Of a stretch of DNA of 64,000 nucleotides, positions 50,860-61,522 are shown in pieces. A program made the position numbers and the translations under genes. The notes beneath the pieces were generated by a model that did no database searches, was not told the origin of the DNA, and saw nothing but the letters and a program-made list of their open reading frames with translations. The stretch comes from Sporothrix humicola (Eukaryota > Ascomycota > Sordariomycetes > Ophiostomatales > Ophiostomataceae): NCBI GenBank assembly GCA_021396245.1, contig WNYE01000055.1:62001-126000 (forward strand). Reading direction: 5' to 3'. Numbering within the stretch: position 1 is the stretch's first letter; the number at the start of each line of letters is the position of its first letter.

Positions 50860-53481
50860 AGGGAGACGTCAAACTCTTCTTGACCAGTCTACCACTTGTG
50901 GTTGAACTAACCTTTTTTTTCTTTCTCTTTCCATCGACCCCCTCAAAGTTGACGGGGGTTAGATCTTGCTGATTCTCATGGGTTTCTCGGGCATAGCGTT
51001 TCTTTTCTTTCTGCACATTTTTTTACTTCACTTCACACTTCTTATATCACACACTTTTTATGATTTGTTTTCTTGTCTTTTCCCCTCTGTTCTTTTTACT
51101 TTCTTGCCATCTTTTTTCTCACATACATTTTCACACCGGTGACAGGGAAGGATTGGTTCTTCATGTGTACAAACAAGTTTGTCTAAACCTTTTGTCGGAT
51201 TACAAAAAAAGATTGGGGAAAGCGGAGCGGGAGTCTGAAAAAGAAAGACAAAAAACCCCTTCATGCATTATCATAGCTTTCTTTTTCTTTTCCTTTTTCT
51301 TTTTCTTCTACATGCATCATATAGCAGGCGTTCACGGGCGGCACGACCATCGTCGTTGCACTTTGTCTTTTTTCGGGCGATTTTTCACGTTTCATTTCGG
51401 AGGCCTTTTTTCATCATTTTTGGAGGACGCAAGGCGCAGAGAATCCTGGGAATCAGCAATTTCTATTTGGTCGATGCGAACTTGAATAACCAGTTCAACT
51501 CGCTCTCTGAGTATTAGATAGCTACCTTTTTTTAGATCAGCCATTGGCAATACCAGATGTTACCCACTCACCACAAAACAAAGGATCCCAAAATATGCAG
51601 CAATGTGAAGTCTGAACATTTTAAAATATGAATTACAACAAGCACTACCAACAACATGCAGCTGTGGTGCCATTTTGCTGGCTGCTACGACATATCGTGA
51701 TGCTTGCATAACTATGATGCGTTTCACGTTTTCGAGAGACGTCATCCGATTGAAAATTGTGTTGGCCTCTGAGCCACTATTGCAGCTCATTTAAGCACCG
51801 CCGCACTTTTATCGTTCTTACTTGACGTGTTTATAAATATGCTAATATGCTTCCGTCCTTCTCTGGCCAACCAGGTAAACCGAAATTGACGTGCAGTAAC
51901 GGACGGTACGTAAATGAAAAAGGCTACGATCTTTTTGACAGGACGGTCCCGCCTTACAAGTCTTCAAGCACCAAACTCATGCCGGCAAAAGGTAAAATAT
52001 GGACCGAAGCCATCGCGGGTTTGCTTTCGGCCGCTTTCTCTTCCACTATGCGTCTTATCTGTGGTCCTGCTATTTAGAGCGTTTGGCGCGGCGCGTCGTT
52101 AAATGGGGCAAGACCCCAGCGAAGAGATAAGAGAAAACACGGCCAGGCCATACATATATTAGCAGCGTTGTATGCAGCGGTTGTATCTGTCAGAGATCTC
52201 GGGAAAAGATACGCATTTCAAGATAAGAGCTATGTGTGAAGCATACATATTGACAATAGGAAGCCTTTCAATACTGAAATTCTCTTCAATCATGGCCTCT
52301 GAAAGGCTGCGGGAATTGATCGTGACATTTCACTGCTGTGTATGTTCTCGACCCAAAGACACTCCACAATTGCGGAAAAAGGCTTGAAGTTCTAGGGACC
52401 CGCTTAGCGCTGGCGGGCCATGAATAAAACACGCGATAGAAACATGTCAACCGAAGACGGGACGAAATCTAAAGTACGGAGTACAGATGAACAATTGACG
52501 TCCTTTCAATAACGTGTGAGAATGCAGTTCTTGTTTGAGCGGAAAGGAGAGTCTGCTTTTGGTATCGCCGAAAAGCGCCAATGCACTCCGCAATACGAAG
52601 TGACCGCATGATGCGCCGTGCATGAGATACGGATAGTGAGAGGGCCGTTCGTGCAGGAGGCTTGGACTCGGCTGCATCTTGGTCGCCCTCGATCTTATCC
52701 TTATCTCTTGTCTTTATCCTTTTCTTTTGGAGGTCAAACTCGCACAGCATTCACCAGTAACGTGACTGGCCTAGACCTTTGGGAATACCTGGGACATTGT
52801 AAACAGCTCCTTCCCGTAAACAGCTCTTTCCCGCTATCTATTCCTGGCTTGGGCGAGGGAAAGAGCAATGAGCGAAACAGTGAGGAAGGTGGGACCATGT
52901 TTTTTTCAACTTGCCTATCGTACCTTCCCTGGTTCCCCGTCAATAGCCCCTCTTAAGCGTCTTCTCCGCAAGTGTTTCGTTTTCCAATTTCGATTGTCCT
53001 CTGTCAATTTTTCTCTTCTTTCTCTTTCTTGTTTGTGCAAATTTGTTGCTTCATTCTTCAAAGTGTTGCATCTCTTTCTATGTTTGCTTGTTTTTTTCTT
53101 CGTCACTTCTCGACCTGGACCGCTCGACCCCTCACGCTTGCCTCCATCCCCAGATTTGAAGAGGCGACAAAAGACTGATGTCATAAAGGCCTAAACCGAG
53201 TTTCCCTTACACTACGATATTACCTACATTCACTGTGCACCTTGCCAGACGGGGAAGGAGCTCCCTGACCGTCTCCACGCAAACCTGCCCATCGTGACCA
53301 CCGTTTGCAGAAACGACGAGAAAACAGCAAAGGGCAGGAGAGAAGACAGAAGAAAGTTGGGAAAGAGCAACTGACGCGACAGTCTTCCCCTTCCGAGTTT
53401 TGCAGCTTTGCAAACTGTCAAACTCCCTTCTTTTCCTGCTTCCCCCTACGACAACAACATCTCTCTTCCCGAACCTATCAA
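50860..53481. other. Intergenic, kinase 3' end to avt1 start
   Basis: 2.6 kb without a recognised gene. T-rich 3' region to about 51500, mixed AT-leaning DNA with a palindromic GTACGGAGTAC at about 52474-52484, then a pyrimidine-rich avt1 leader from about 52950. A near-perfect 17-bp tandem duplication is at 52799-52832. Confidence 0.5.
52799..52832. repeat. Tandem 17-bp duplication
   Basis: GTAAACAGCTCCTTCCC is followed directly by GTAAACAGCTCTTTCCC (16 of 17 identical), about 650 bp upstream of avt1. Confidence 0.85.
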
Positions 53482-56073
53482 ATGGCCCCAGAAGGTGCAT
53501 CCAATGTGCCCAGTGGGAATGCCAACGACAACCGAACCAACAATGATCGCGCCGCCGCCACATTCTCGACCTCGGCGGTGACCGACTCGCCCTTTCAACC
53601 CGGCAGCGTCTCCTCGACCGGCTTCCGCAGCGTGCAATTCGCCGCACCGCGCAGAGGAAGACGCAGCAGCGGCGATAGCGGCAACGACGACGACAACGAC
53701 GCCTCCTCGAGACTTTTGGACGACGATGATCACGACGACAATGGTTACGACGATGCAAGAGACCCATATGACGTTGGTGGCAGCCACAGAGGCGACTGGC
53801 CGCCATTGCGGCGGAGACGCTCGTCAGTCGGTGCCCGTCTGGCAGCTCTGACCGACATTGGCGGTGTCAACAGTATTCGCTCGTTTACACGAAGCTTTCA
53901 GCGTGCCGCCAACTTTACCGAAGTCATCCCGCAGCGCCCATCGTTCATCTTTGCGGCCGACCAAGAGCCCATCTTTGGCGGGCCCCATGGCGAGGGCGGA
54001 CCAGACGACCATTACGACGAATCTGTTGACCCAGGCTCTTCTTCTTACAGAGCATCGCCACCTGCGTTCCTGTCTCTCCTGCGGCAGCACCTCGAGGCGA
54101 GCCACTCGTCCGCGGTCGCATCTTCGTCAGAAAATGCATCGCTCAACGCTCCACCGACCGAACCCGGCAGCCCTGTTCCGGGCCAGAGCTCGCTGGCCGT
54201 GCCCGACGACCCGAATAGCAGCGGCCACCAGGGAGAGCGCAAGGCCCTGCTCGACTCGTCTGAGCAGACTCGCGCGTTCCGTGCCGGCAGCACGTCATCT
54301 ATATTTGCCTGGCCGCCACACTTGGCTGCTGCAGCGGCTGCGGCCAGTGCGGGAGCTTCAGTAGACGGTGTCGGCACGTCGCCCATTGTTGGCAGCTATG
54401 GCTCTTTCCGCTCCCGCCGCAGTGGCAGCGGAAGCAATGTTGGTGGCTATGGGTCCGTTATTGGCTCACCGGCAGCTCTCAGCTACGGCGCCATGTCTGG
54501 CCGGCTGGGCCCTGGCAGCCAGGCCGCGTCTATGGCCCAGGCCGGTTCTCTGTGGCGCCAGCAGCAAGAAAATGGAGTTGACATTGTGCCCGATAGCGAG
54601 CGGCCAGCCATCCTGGTGAAGGAGGTCGAGGAGGACGGGAAGATTATTTTGACGGTTGAGGGCCAGTCCACGTTGCCTCAAACTATCTTCAACTCCATCA
54701 ACGTTCTGATTGGTGTCGGCCTGCTGAGTCTGCCCATGGGTATCAAGTACGCCGGATGGATTTGCGGCATGATCATTCTGTTCCTGGCGGCTGCCGTCAC
54801 TGCTTACACGGCTCGTCTTCTCGCCAAGTGCATGGACCTTGATCCAGTTGTCATCACCTTCTCGGATCTGGCGTTTATTTCGTTTGGCCCACGCGCTCGC
54901 CTTGTGACAAGTCTGCTGTTTACTGTCGAGCTGATGGCCGCGTGCGTGGCTCTTATTGTGCTCTTTGCCGACTCGCTAGACCTGCTCTTCCCAGGCATGC
55001 TGTCTCTTATTGAGTGGAAGGTCCTGTGCTGCTTCATCATGATACCGCTCAACTTCTTGCCAATGCGGCTGCTGAGTGTCACGAGTATTATTGGCATCGT
55101 GTCCTGCTTCAGCAGTAAGTTAACCGAAGTCCACAACATTAACGGACCCATAGAATGCTAACCAATTTGCAGTTGTCGCTATTGTTGTTATTGACGGTTT
55201 CACGAAGAAGACGACACCCGGTTCGCTGATCGAACCCGCCGTCACTTATTTGTTCCCGGCAAACTGGCTGACGCTGCCGCTGTCGTTTGGTCTGCTGATG
55301 TCGCCATGGGGTGGACACAGTGTGTTCCCGAACGTGAGTCAAATCGTCGACAACCCTCTTATGTTTGATATCCTTATTAACTTCTCCAGATTTACCGTGA
55401 TATGCGCCACCCTTACAAATATGCCCGTGCCGTCAAGGTCACATTTTCCTTCACTGTAAGATACGCTCAAAAATTCCACTTCTTTATGAACTTAAACATC
55501 TAACCAACCCTTTTTTAGTATTTGCTTGACACCGTCACGGCTGTAGCCGGTCTTCTCATGTTTGGCGACGATGTCAAGGATGAGATCACAGCCAACATTT
55601 TGACCACCTCTGGTTATTCCCAAGCTCTGACCATCCTTCTCTGCATCTTCATCGCCATCATCCCACTCACCAAGATTCCGCTCAATGCCCGTCCGATCAT
55701 CACCACCGTCGAGATCCTGACCGGCATGCACCAGCAGACGGCCCCAGATACCCAGGTGATGACCGGCCGGTCTATGTACTTCCGCGGTATCATGAGAATT
55801 GCCATCCGGGTCTTGACGATTGTCATGTTCCTGGTGATTTCGATTCTATTCCCGGCCTTTGACAGCATCATGGCGTTCATGGGCAGCGCGCTTTGCTTCA
55901 CCATTTGTGTCACGCTTCCCATCTTGTTCCACTTGAAACTCTTTGGCCATGAAATCTCCAAAGCCGACAAGCTGTTCCAGTACACGATCCTCGCTATCTC
56001 CATCATCATCTCCATCATCGGCACTGTTTGGTCATTCCTTCCCAAGAGCCTCATCGGTGTGGAAGCAAAGTGA
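53482..56073 (+). CDS. avt1: Vacuolar amino acid transporter Avt1 (AAAP family)
   Basis: Proton-coupled neutral amino acid importer of the vacuolar membrane. Exons 53482-55114, 55173-55333, 55390-55455 and 55519-56073 give 804 aa. The first ~390 residues are hydrophilic, Ser/Asp-rich and probably cytosolic. The membrane core begins at LPQTIFNSINVLIGVGLLSLP, the typical AAAP first helix, and about ten further hydrophobic segments follow, with RDMRHPYKY and DTVTAVAGLLMFGDDVKDEIT between. The introns are 58, 56 and 63 nt; two show CTAAC boxes. Exon 1 begins at the first ATG after a pyrimidine-rich leader (CAAATGG); the open frame extends upstream without another ATG. Avt1 is favoured over other AAAP members by the long N-terminal tail. 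Confidence 0.93.
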
Positions 56074-56544
56074 TTTTCGCCTACCTTATCCTTGGATCAT
56101 CCCTACGTTCTTGTCATTTTGTCTCTTGCATAACTATCTTTTGGTTATATGGCCTTGCATGGCCACGCTTCACATTATACCAGCATTTTTGAAAGCAGAT
56201 GAGCATATACGCATAATTGGTTGAGCAGCATACAGTATGCATCATTTATAGTTCCTTGTTTTTGTCCATTGTTTTTGTTTATACGCCATCTGGTCTTTTT
56301 TGCATTTGGATCAGTCGCATTTTGGATATCAACGCTTTTTGTTTTTGGATGTTTTGTTTCTTTTATTTATGATGAACTCTCAAGTTCGACTATGATATAA
56401 TATATGATTTTCGTTGCAGCGCCCAACTTTTTTGGATAAAGCAAATATACCGAGAGAAACATGGACATGAATGACGAGAAAATAGAATGATGACCGGAAA
56501 TGCAAACGACAGATATTCAAAAAGACCCAACACAGAGTCAACCC
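56074..56544. other. Convergent 3' region, avt1 / ade5,7
   Basis: 471 bp, T-rich, between two convergent stops. Nothing else visible. Confidence 0.6.
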
Positions 56545-58986
56545 CTACTGCGCCCACGAGTTCAGATTCTCCAAGACACAGCCCTCACCAGTCCGCTCGA
56601 CCAGCTGGCCAATCTTGAAGACGGTCTCGCCCGCCGCCTCGAGCATTGTCGTGACCTGTGCCGCCTCAGCAGCACCCACAGCCACCACCATGCCGATGCC
56701 GTTGTTGAACGTGCGGCCCATCTCGGCAGGCGCAACGTTGCCCTGCTGGCGCAGCCATGCAAAGACGGGCGGGACGGGCCAGGCGGTGACGTCGATGCTG
56801 GCGGCCAGGTGCGACGGCAGCATGCGGGGCACGTTCTCGGTCAGGCCGCCGCCGGTGATGTGGGCCAGGCCCTTGACGTGGGGGACGATGCTGAGCAGCG
56901 AGCGCACATAGATGCGGGTGGGCGTCAGTAGGCTCTCGCCGACAGAGACGGAAGCATCCGTGACCCAAGGGGCCTTGTCGGTGTACTGGACACCGGCGCG
57001 GTCGACGATCCGGCGGACCAGCGAGAAGCCGTTGGAGTGGACGCCGCTGGAGGCGAGACCCAGCAGGACATCGCCGGGGACCATGGCGGACAGGCGCGGC
57101 AGGCGCTCGTCGGCCTGCATGACACCAATGGCGGCGCCGGCGGCGTCGTACTCCTCGCCCTGGTACATGCCGGGCATCTCGGCGGTCTCGCCACCGACCA
57201 GGGCACAGCCCGAGTCGCGGCAGCCAGCGGCAACACCCTCAACAAAAGCAGCGGCAGTGTCACCAATCAGCTTGCTGCAGCCAATGTAGTCGAGGAACAT
57301 GAGGGGGCGGGCGCCCTGGACGACCAGGTCGTTGACGTTCATGGCGACCAGGTCAATGCCGACGGTGTCGTGCTTGCCCAGAGCCAGGGCGATCTTGAGC
57401 TTGGTGCCGACGCCATCAATGGCGCCGACAATAATGGGCAGGCGGTCTGAGGCGGGCAGACCGGCCTTGGACAGGTCGACCTCACCACCAAAACCACCAA
57501 TCTCGGCATCGGCGCCGGGGATGGCGGTCGAAGCAACAGCCTTCTTGATGCGCTCGACCAGCGCGTTGCCAGCCTCGATGCTGACACCAGCCTCGGCGTA
57601 CGACAGCGAAGCAGCAGCAGGGTTGGTCTTGCGGAACGCGCGGTGGGCAATGTCCTTGCGGAAGTGCATGTTGTCGAACTGGATGCGCGGGATGCCCTCG
57701 GCGTAGGCCTTGGCGACGGCAGCCTCGAGAGTGTCGGCCGTGGCGTTGGCGGCAATCACACGGCCACCAGACGTCTGGAGAGCGCCGGTGGCGGCATCAC
57801 GCTTGGTGCCGGCGTGGAAGATGGTGATGCCCGAGCCGACGGCCGGCTCCTGCACCTGCATGGGCGTGCCCTTGGCGTACGAGCCGGGGTAGCCGCCCGA
57901 TGCGACGACAACGGTGGCGCTGAACTTGTTCTCAATCTTGATATCGACGGCGTCGAGGCAGCCGCGCGTGCAGGCCAGCATAATCTCGGCCAGATCGGTG
58001 TCGGCCGACAGCAGCGGCAACACGGTCTGGGTCTCGGGGTCACCGAAGCGCACGTTATACTCAAGCGTGCGCGGGGTGCCGTCGGGGGCGATCATGAGGC
58101 CCGTGAAGAGCAGGCCGCGGAAGGGCGCAAAGTCCTTGCGCATGCCGGCAAACGTGGGCGCCAGGACCTCGCGGTCGATGCGGGCCAGCAGTTCGGGCGT
58201 GGCCAGGTTGGTGGGCGCATAGCAGCCCATGCCGCCGGTGTTGGGGCCCCGGTCGCCGTCAAAGATGCGCTTGTGGTCCTGGGCGGCGGGCAGCGACTTG
58301 AAGGTGTAGCCGTCGCAGAACGTCAGGATGCTGAGCTCGTCACCGTCCAAAAACTCCTCGACGACAACCTCAGCACCAGCCTCGGCACCAAAGTCCTGGT
58401 CGATCATAATGCTCTTGAGGGCGGCCAGGGCCTCGGCGCGCGTAAACGGCAGAATCACGCCCTTGCCGGCAGCGATACCGGTGGCTTTGATGACAACGGC
58501 CGGGTTGGCCTCCTTGTCCGTGCGCGAGGCAGGCACAAGCTCCTCGACGTACTTGCAGGCGGCGGCGTAGTCGGAAAAGTTGCGGTAGGCGGCCGTGGGG
58601 ATGTTGTAGCGCTGCATAAAATCCTTGGAGTACGTCTTGCTGGCCTCGAGGATCGCAGCCTCCTTGCTGGGACCGAAGCAGGGGATACCGACGGCGCGGA
58701 AGTACGCCTCGATGCCGTCGACGAGCGGGGCCTCGGGGCCGGGCACGACGAGCTGAACGTTCTCACGCTGGGCCAGAGTGACCAGGCTGGGGAAATCCTC
58801 GGCCGTGGCGACGCTGGATGCAACATTCTCGACCTTGGGAGAGGCAGCAGTGCCGCCATTGCCAGGGACGGCGAGAATGCGGGCGACACGGGGTGACTGG
58901 GCCAGCTTCCAGGCCAGGGCGTGCTCGCGGCCGCCGTTGCCGACGAGCAGGACCGTGATCGGTTCGGAGGAGGTGGAGGGGGCCAT
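56545..58986 (-). CDS. ade5,7: Bifunctional purine enzyme Ade5,7 (GAR synthetase / AIR synthetase)
   Basis: Catalyses two steps of purine synthesis: phosphoribosylamine to GAR (ATP-grasp domain) and FGAM to AIR. 813 aa, single exon. N-terminal GARS half, about residues 1-430: VLLVGNGGREHALAWKL, NVQLVVPGPEAPLVDG, ATGIAAGKGV, FDGDRGPNTGGMG and LEYNVRFGDPETQ. C-terminal AIRS half: YAEAGVSIEAGN, AIDGVGTKLKIA, DLVAMNVNDLVVQGA, ALVGGETAEMPGMY, GLASSGVHSNGFSL and HITGGGLTENVPRM. There is no GAR transformylase domain, as in other fungi. The start at 58986 (AAAATGGCC) is preferred; an in-frame ATG at 59052 would add a Ser-rich 22-residue extension. Divergent from rmp1. Confidence 0.98.
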   Translation of the reverse strand: MAPSTSSEPITVLLVGNGGREHALAWKLAQSPRVARILAVPGNGGTAASPKVENVASSVATAEDFPSLVTLAQRENVQLVVPGPEAPLVDGIEAYFRAVGIPCFGPSKEAAILEASKTYSKDFMQRYNIPTAAYRNFSDYAAACKYVEELVPASRTDKEANPAVVIKATGIAAGKGVILPFTRAEALAALKSIMIDQDFGAEAGAEVVVEEFLDGDELSILTFCDGYTFKSLPAAQDHKRIFDGDRGPNTGGMGCYAPTNLATPELLARIDREVLAPTFAGMRKDFAPFRGLLFTGLMIAPDGTPRTLEYNVRFGDPETQTVLPLLSADTDLAEIMLACTRGCLDAVDIKIENKFSATVVVASGGYPGSYAKGTPMQVQEPAVGSGITIFHAGTKRDAATGALQTSGGRVIAANATADTLEAAVAKAYAEGIPRIQFDNMHFRKDIAHRAFRKTNPAAASLSYAEAGVSIEAGNALVERIKKAVASTAIPGADAEIGGFGGEVDLSKAGLPASDRLPIIVGAIDGVGTKLKIALALGKHDTVGIDLVAMNVNDLVVQGARPLMFLDYIGCSKLIGDTAAAFVEGVAAGCRDSGCALVGGETAEMPGMYQGEEYDAAGAAIGVMQADERLPRLSAMVPGDVLLGLASSGVHSNGFSLVRRIVDRAGVQYTDKAPWVTDASVSVGESLLTPTRIYVRSLLSIVPHVKGLAHITGGGLTENVPRMLPSHLAASIDVTAWPVPPVFAWLRQQGNVAPAEMGRTFNNGIGMVVAVGAAEAAQVTTMLEAAGETVFKIGQLVERTGEGCVLENLNSWAQ

Positions 58987-59582
58987 TTTCGACGTTTGGA
59001 GACCGGAAAGTTGATCGGAGGAGGAGGAGGAGGAAGAAGAGAGAAAGAACATATGTTCTTTTAAAAGAAAATAAATTCAAAAAAACAAAGATCAAAGATT
59101 GTCCGTGGACTTCACTTATACCGACCTACAAAAGGTCGTACAGCTGCAATTGCAATCGCCGGATGGCCTGTTGGTCTACAGTCCATTGGAAAAGAGAAAA
59201 AAGAAGTCTCTTCCAAAAGGTCACAATCACTCTCACAAGGCTAGACTCTACACTCATACTTTATTATCGCGCGCTCTTGCCTACTAAATTTTTTTTTCGC
59301 GGTAGTGTTTTTCTGCCGTCTCCCAGCAAAAACAGCAACAACCCCACCCCCGCCAGAGCGCCGACGTCGTCTTGTAAAAGCGCCCAGCGCCCCGAAAAAT
59401 CTCGAATTGCCTATTAGAGCGCGATTTGATAGTGCTAATCCATTGGCCAGAATAAGTGGGTATTGACGATAGGACGATCACGTGTGATAAGATGAGACGA
59501 TGCAGGCACCATCTACGATAACACAAAAGTTGTCTGGACTCTCAACTTCTTGAACCTCGAACCTCCAACCACAAACAACAGC
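58987..59582. promoter_or_regulatory. Divergent promoter, ade5,7 / rmp1
   Basis: 596 bp between divergent starts. Contains TCACGTG at 59478-59484 with an adjoining GATAAG (59486-59491) about 100 bp before rmp1. T/A-rich near 59290-59300. Factor binding is inferred from motifs only. Confidence 0.5.
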
Positions 59583-60706
59583 ATGGCGACAATACGAATA
59601 CCGCCAGCGATTGCGGACGCGAAGAAAACTGATGCGACTCCCTCGATACAACCGAACAGACCACAAAATATCCTCCTCCTCCCTCCTCCACAACGTTATG
59701 CAGCCGCCGCCGACCGTCTCCAAGAACTCGACGTGCTGCTCCAAGGCCTCTATCGCCTCCACAAGAACCAGCACCGCGTGTCGACATACTGGTGGCCCGC
59801 GTTTGACCAGCTGCGGCGGCATGTGCGGCGACTCGATGAGGACATGCGGCCGTTGGTGGACACCAAAAAGAACAATAACAAAAACAAAGACAAGGCGAAG
59901 GACAAGGCAAGGGCCAAGGACGTGGTGAAAGAACAGGCCAACGAGAAGCGCGCCATTGAGCGCGCAGTCGACATTCGCGACAGCTTTATACCCAAGGCGT
60001 ACTTGTGAGTCACCCGCGCTTTCATATCAGTTTCCTTACAGGACACTAACATTTCAGGGCATTTTCGCGATTGGTGGCCGATCGGCGGTTTGCGCAGCTT
60101 GGACTGCTGATGATGGGCATTTTGGCCCAGGTACATACAGCTCTACGATGGATTACCGGCGAGACTGCAAAGAAGACACCGGCGGGCAGTAAGGAGGAGG
60201 AGGAAGACAACAATCAAAGTCTCGAGACGGAACCGACCGACCTGAACAAACTTGCAAAAGACCACCTTGGCGACGACTTTGGCGAAGTTATTGCTCGGGC
60301 GGCAGACAGCGACGACGAAAAGGAAGAGGCAAAAACAAAACCACCAATTTTGTCTTTGGAAAAGAAAACTGCCGCCACTCCCTCTCAGTCAACAAAGAAA
60401 CGTCCACGAGATGACAGCGACAGCGACTCTATCCAAATCAAGTCGCTCAAGTCGCTGGCGAAACAGCCTCCCAAGACCATCGACACAGAACGTGTTGAGC
60501 GGTCCGAAAAGAAGAGAAAGGTGGAGGTCGAGTCGTCCGTTTCCAAGTCTGAAGTCAATGAGACACGAGAAATTTCTGAGAAGAAGGACAGGAAGGAGAG
60601 GAAAGAAAAGAAGGAGAAAGAAAAGGAAAAGGAAAAAACAAAGAAATCAAAGAAAAAGAAGAAGGGTGGCGATGAGTTTGACGACCTCTTTAGCGGTCTC
60701 TTGTAG
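59583..60706 (+). CDS. rmp1: RNase MRP protein subunit Rmp1
   Basis: Protein specific to the RNase MRP ribonucleoprotein, which cleaves pre-rRNA at site A3 in yeast; nucleolar. Exons 59583-60004 and 60058-60706 give 356 aa. The 53-nt intron (GTGAGT ... CACTAAC ... TTCAG) joins PKAYL to AFSRLVADRRFAQLGLLMMG, a family core. The other conserved block is LLQGLYRLHKNQHRVSTYWW (about residues 52-71). The rest is Lys/Glu-rich: a basic stretch at 96-120, and a C-terminal third of dense KEKKEK repeats before the end DEFDDLFSGLL. Longer than yeast Rmp1 owing to this tail. The short conserved core fits Rmp1 best. Confidence 0.88.
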
Positions 60707-61522
60707 GGGAGTTGTTTTGACTATATCCTTTTTTTTCAGCATTATTATTCACATAGACATGATACCCCAATACCAGCGATCATTTACGTAAGCATATTTG
60801 CAACCAACTTGGACATCACATTAATCACTAGAGCGCGGTAAGGAAAGCCATGGTTCTATGATGTTTTTTTATTGTGTTTGTTCTTGTTTTATATCCGTAA
60901 AGACTCCTCCAAGTTCCAGCTTTCCTCCCGTATTGTTATCGTGATAACACGCAGCTTTCCTCCACCAGTACCTCCAAAACGCCAAAAGAACACAAAAAAG
61001 CTAAGCAAAAGCTTTTTTGTTTGTTTTCCCCTTTTTGCTCTTCCTTAGCTCTGCTCTGTTCCTGCATTCGCTCTTTGTTGATATCTCGGCGCACGCAAAA
61101 GATACAAGCTTCTGGTTTTCAGAGCAAAAATAGAAACGAAAAAAGGCAACGGTAAAAGCAAATCGGAAAGCCAAAGAGCAGATAATGAAACAGAAAAGGC
61201 AATAGGAAAAAAAATCAATAAATCAAAATAACTTGACTACCAAGTAGTAGGTGATAGGAAAAGGGGGATGGGAAATGGAAAGTACAGTTCAACACCTGTC
61301 ACCTGTAAAAAGAAGGGGGGTACGATACAAAAGGAAACACAAAGAGGAACAGTGATAAAAAACAGGAGACAATACATCAAGTTAGAAACGAAAAAGGGGA
61401 GTGAAATGAAAAGCACAGAGAAACCCAGTTGAACAGTGTAAGAAAATGAAACCACATAAAAAAACGAGTAAAAAACATCAGCCCTCAGCGCGCTCGTCCA
61501 TCTTGTCGGCATCGTCTTGTGC
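60707..61522. other. Convergent 3' region, rmp1 / tup1
   Basis: 816 bp between stops, AT- and A-rich toward tup1, with several homopolymer runs. Probably both 3' UTRs; no gene seen. Confidence 0.55.

Noticed and set aside
58987..59052. Longer Ade5,7 start at 59052
   Set aside because: The in-frame ATG adds a Ser-rich segment not expected for a cytosolic purine enzyme; the ATG at 58986 has a better context and fits the family N-terminus.
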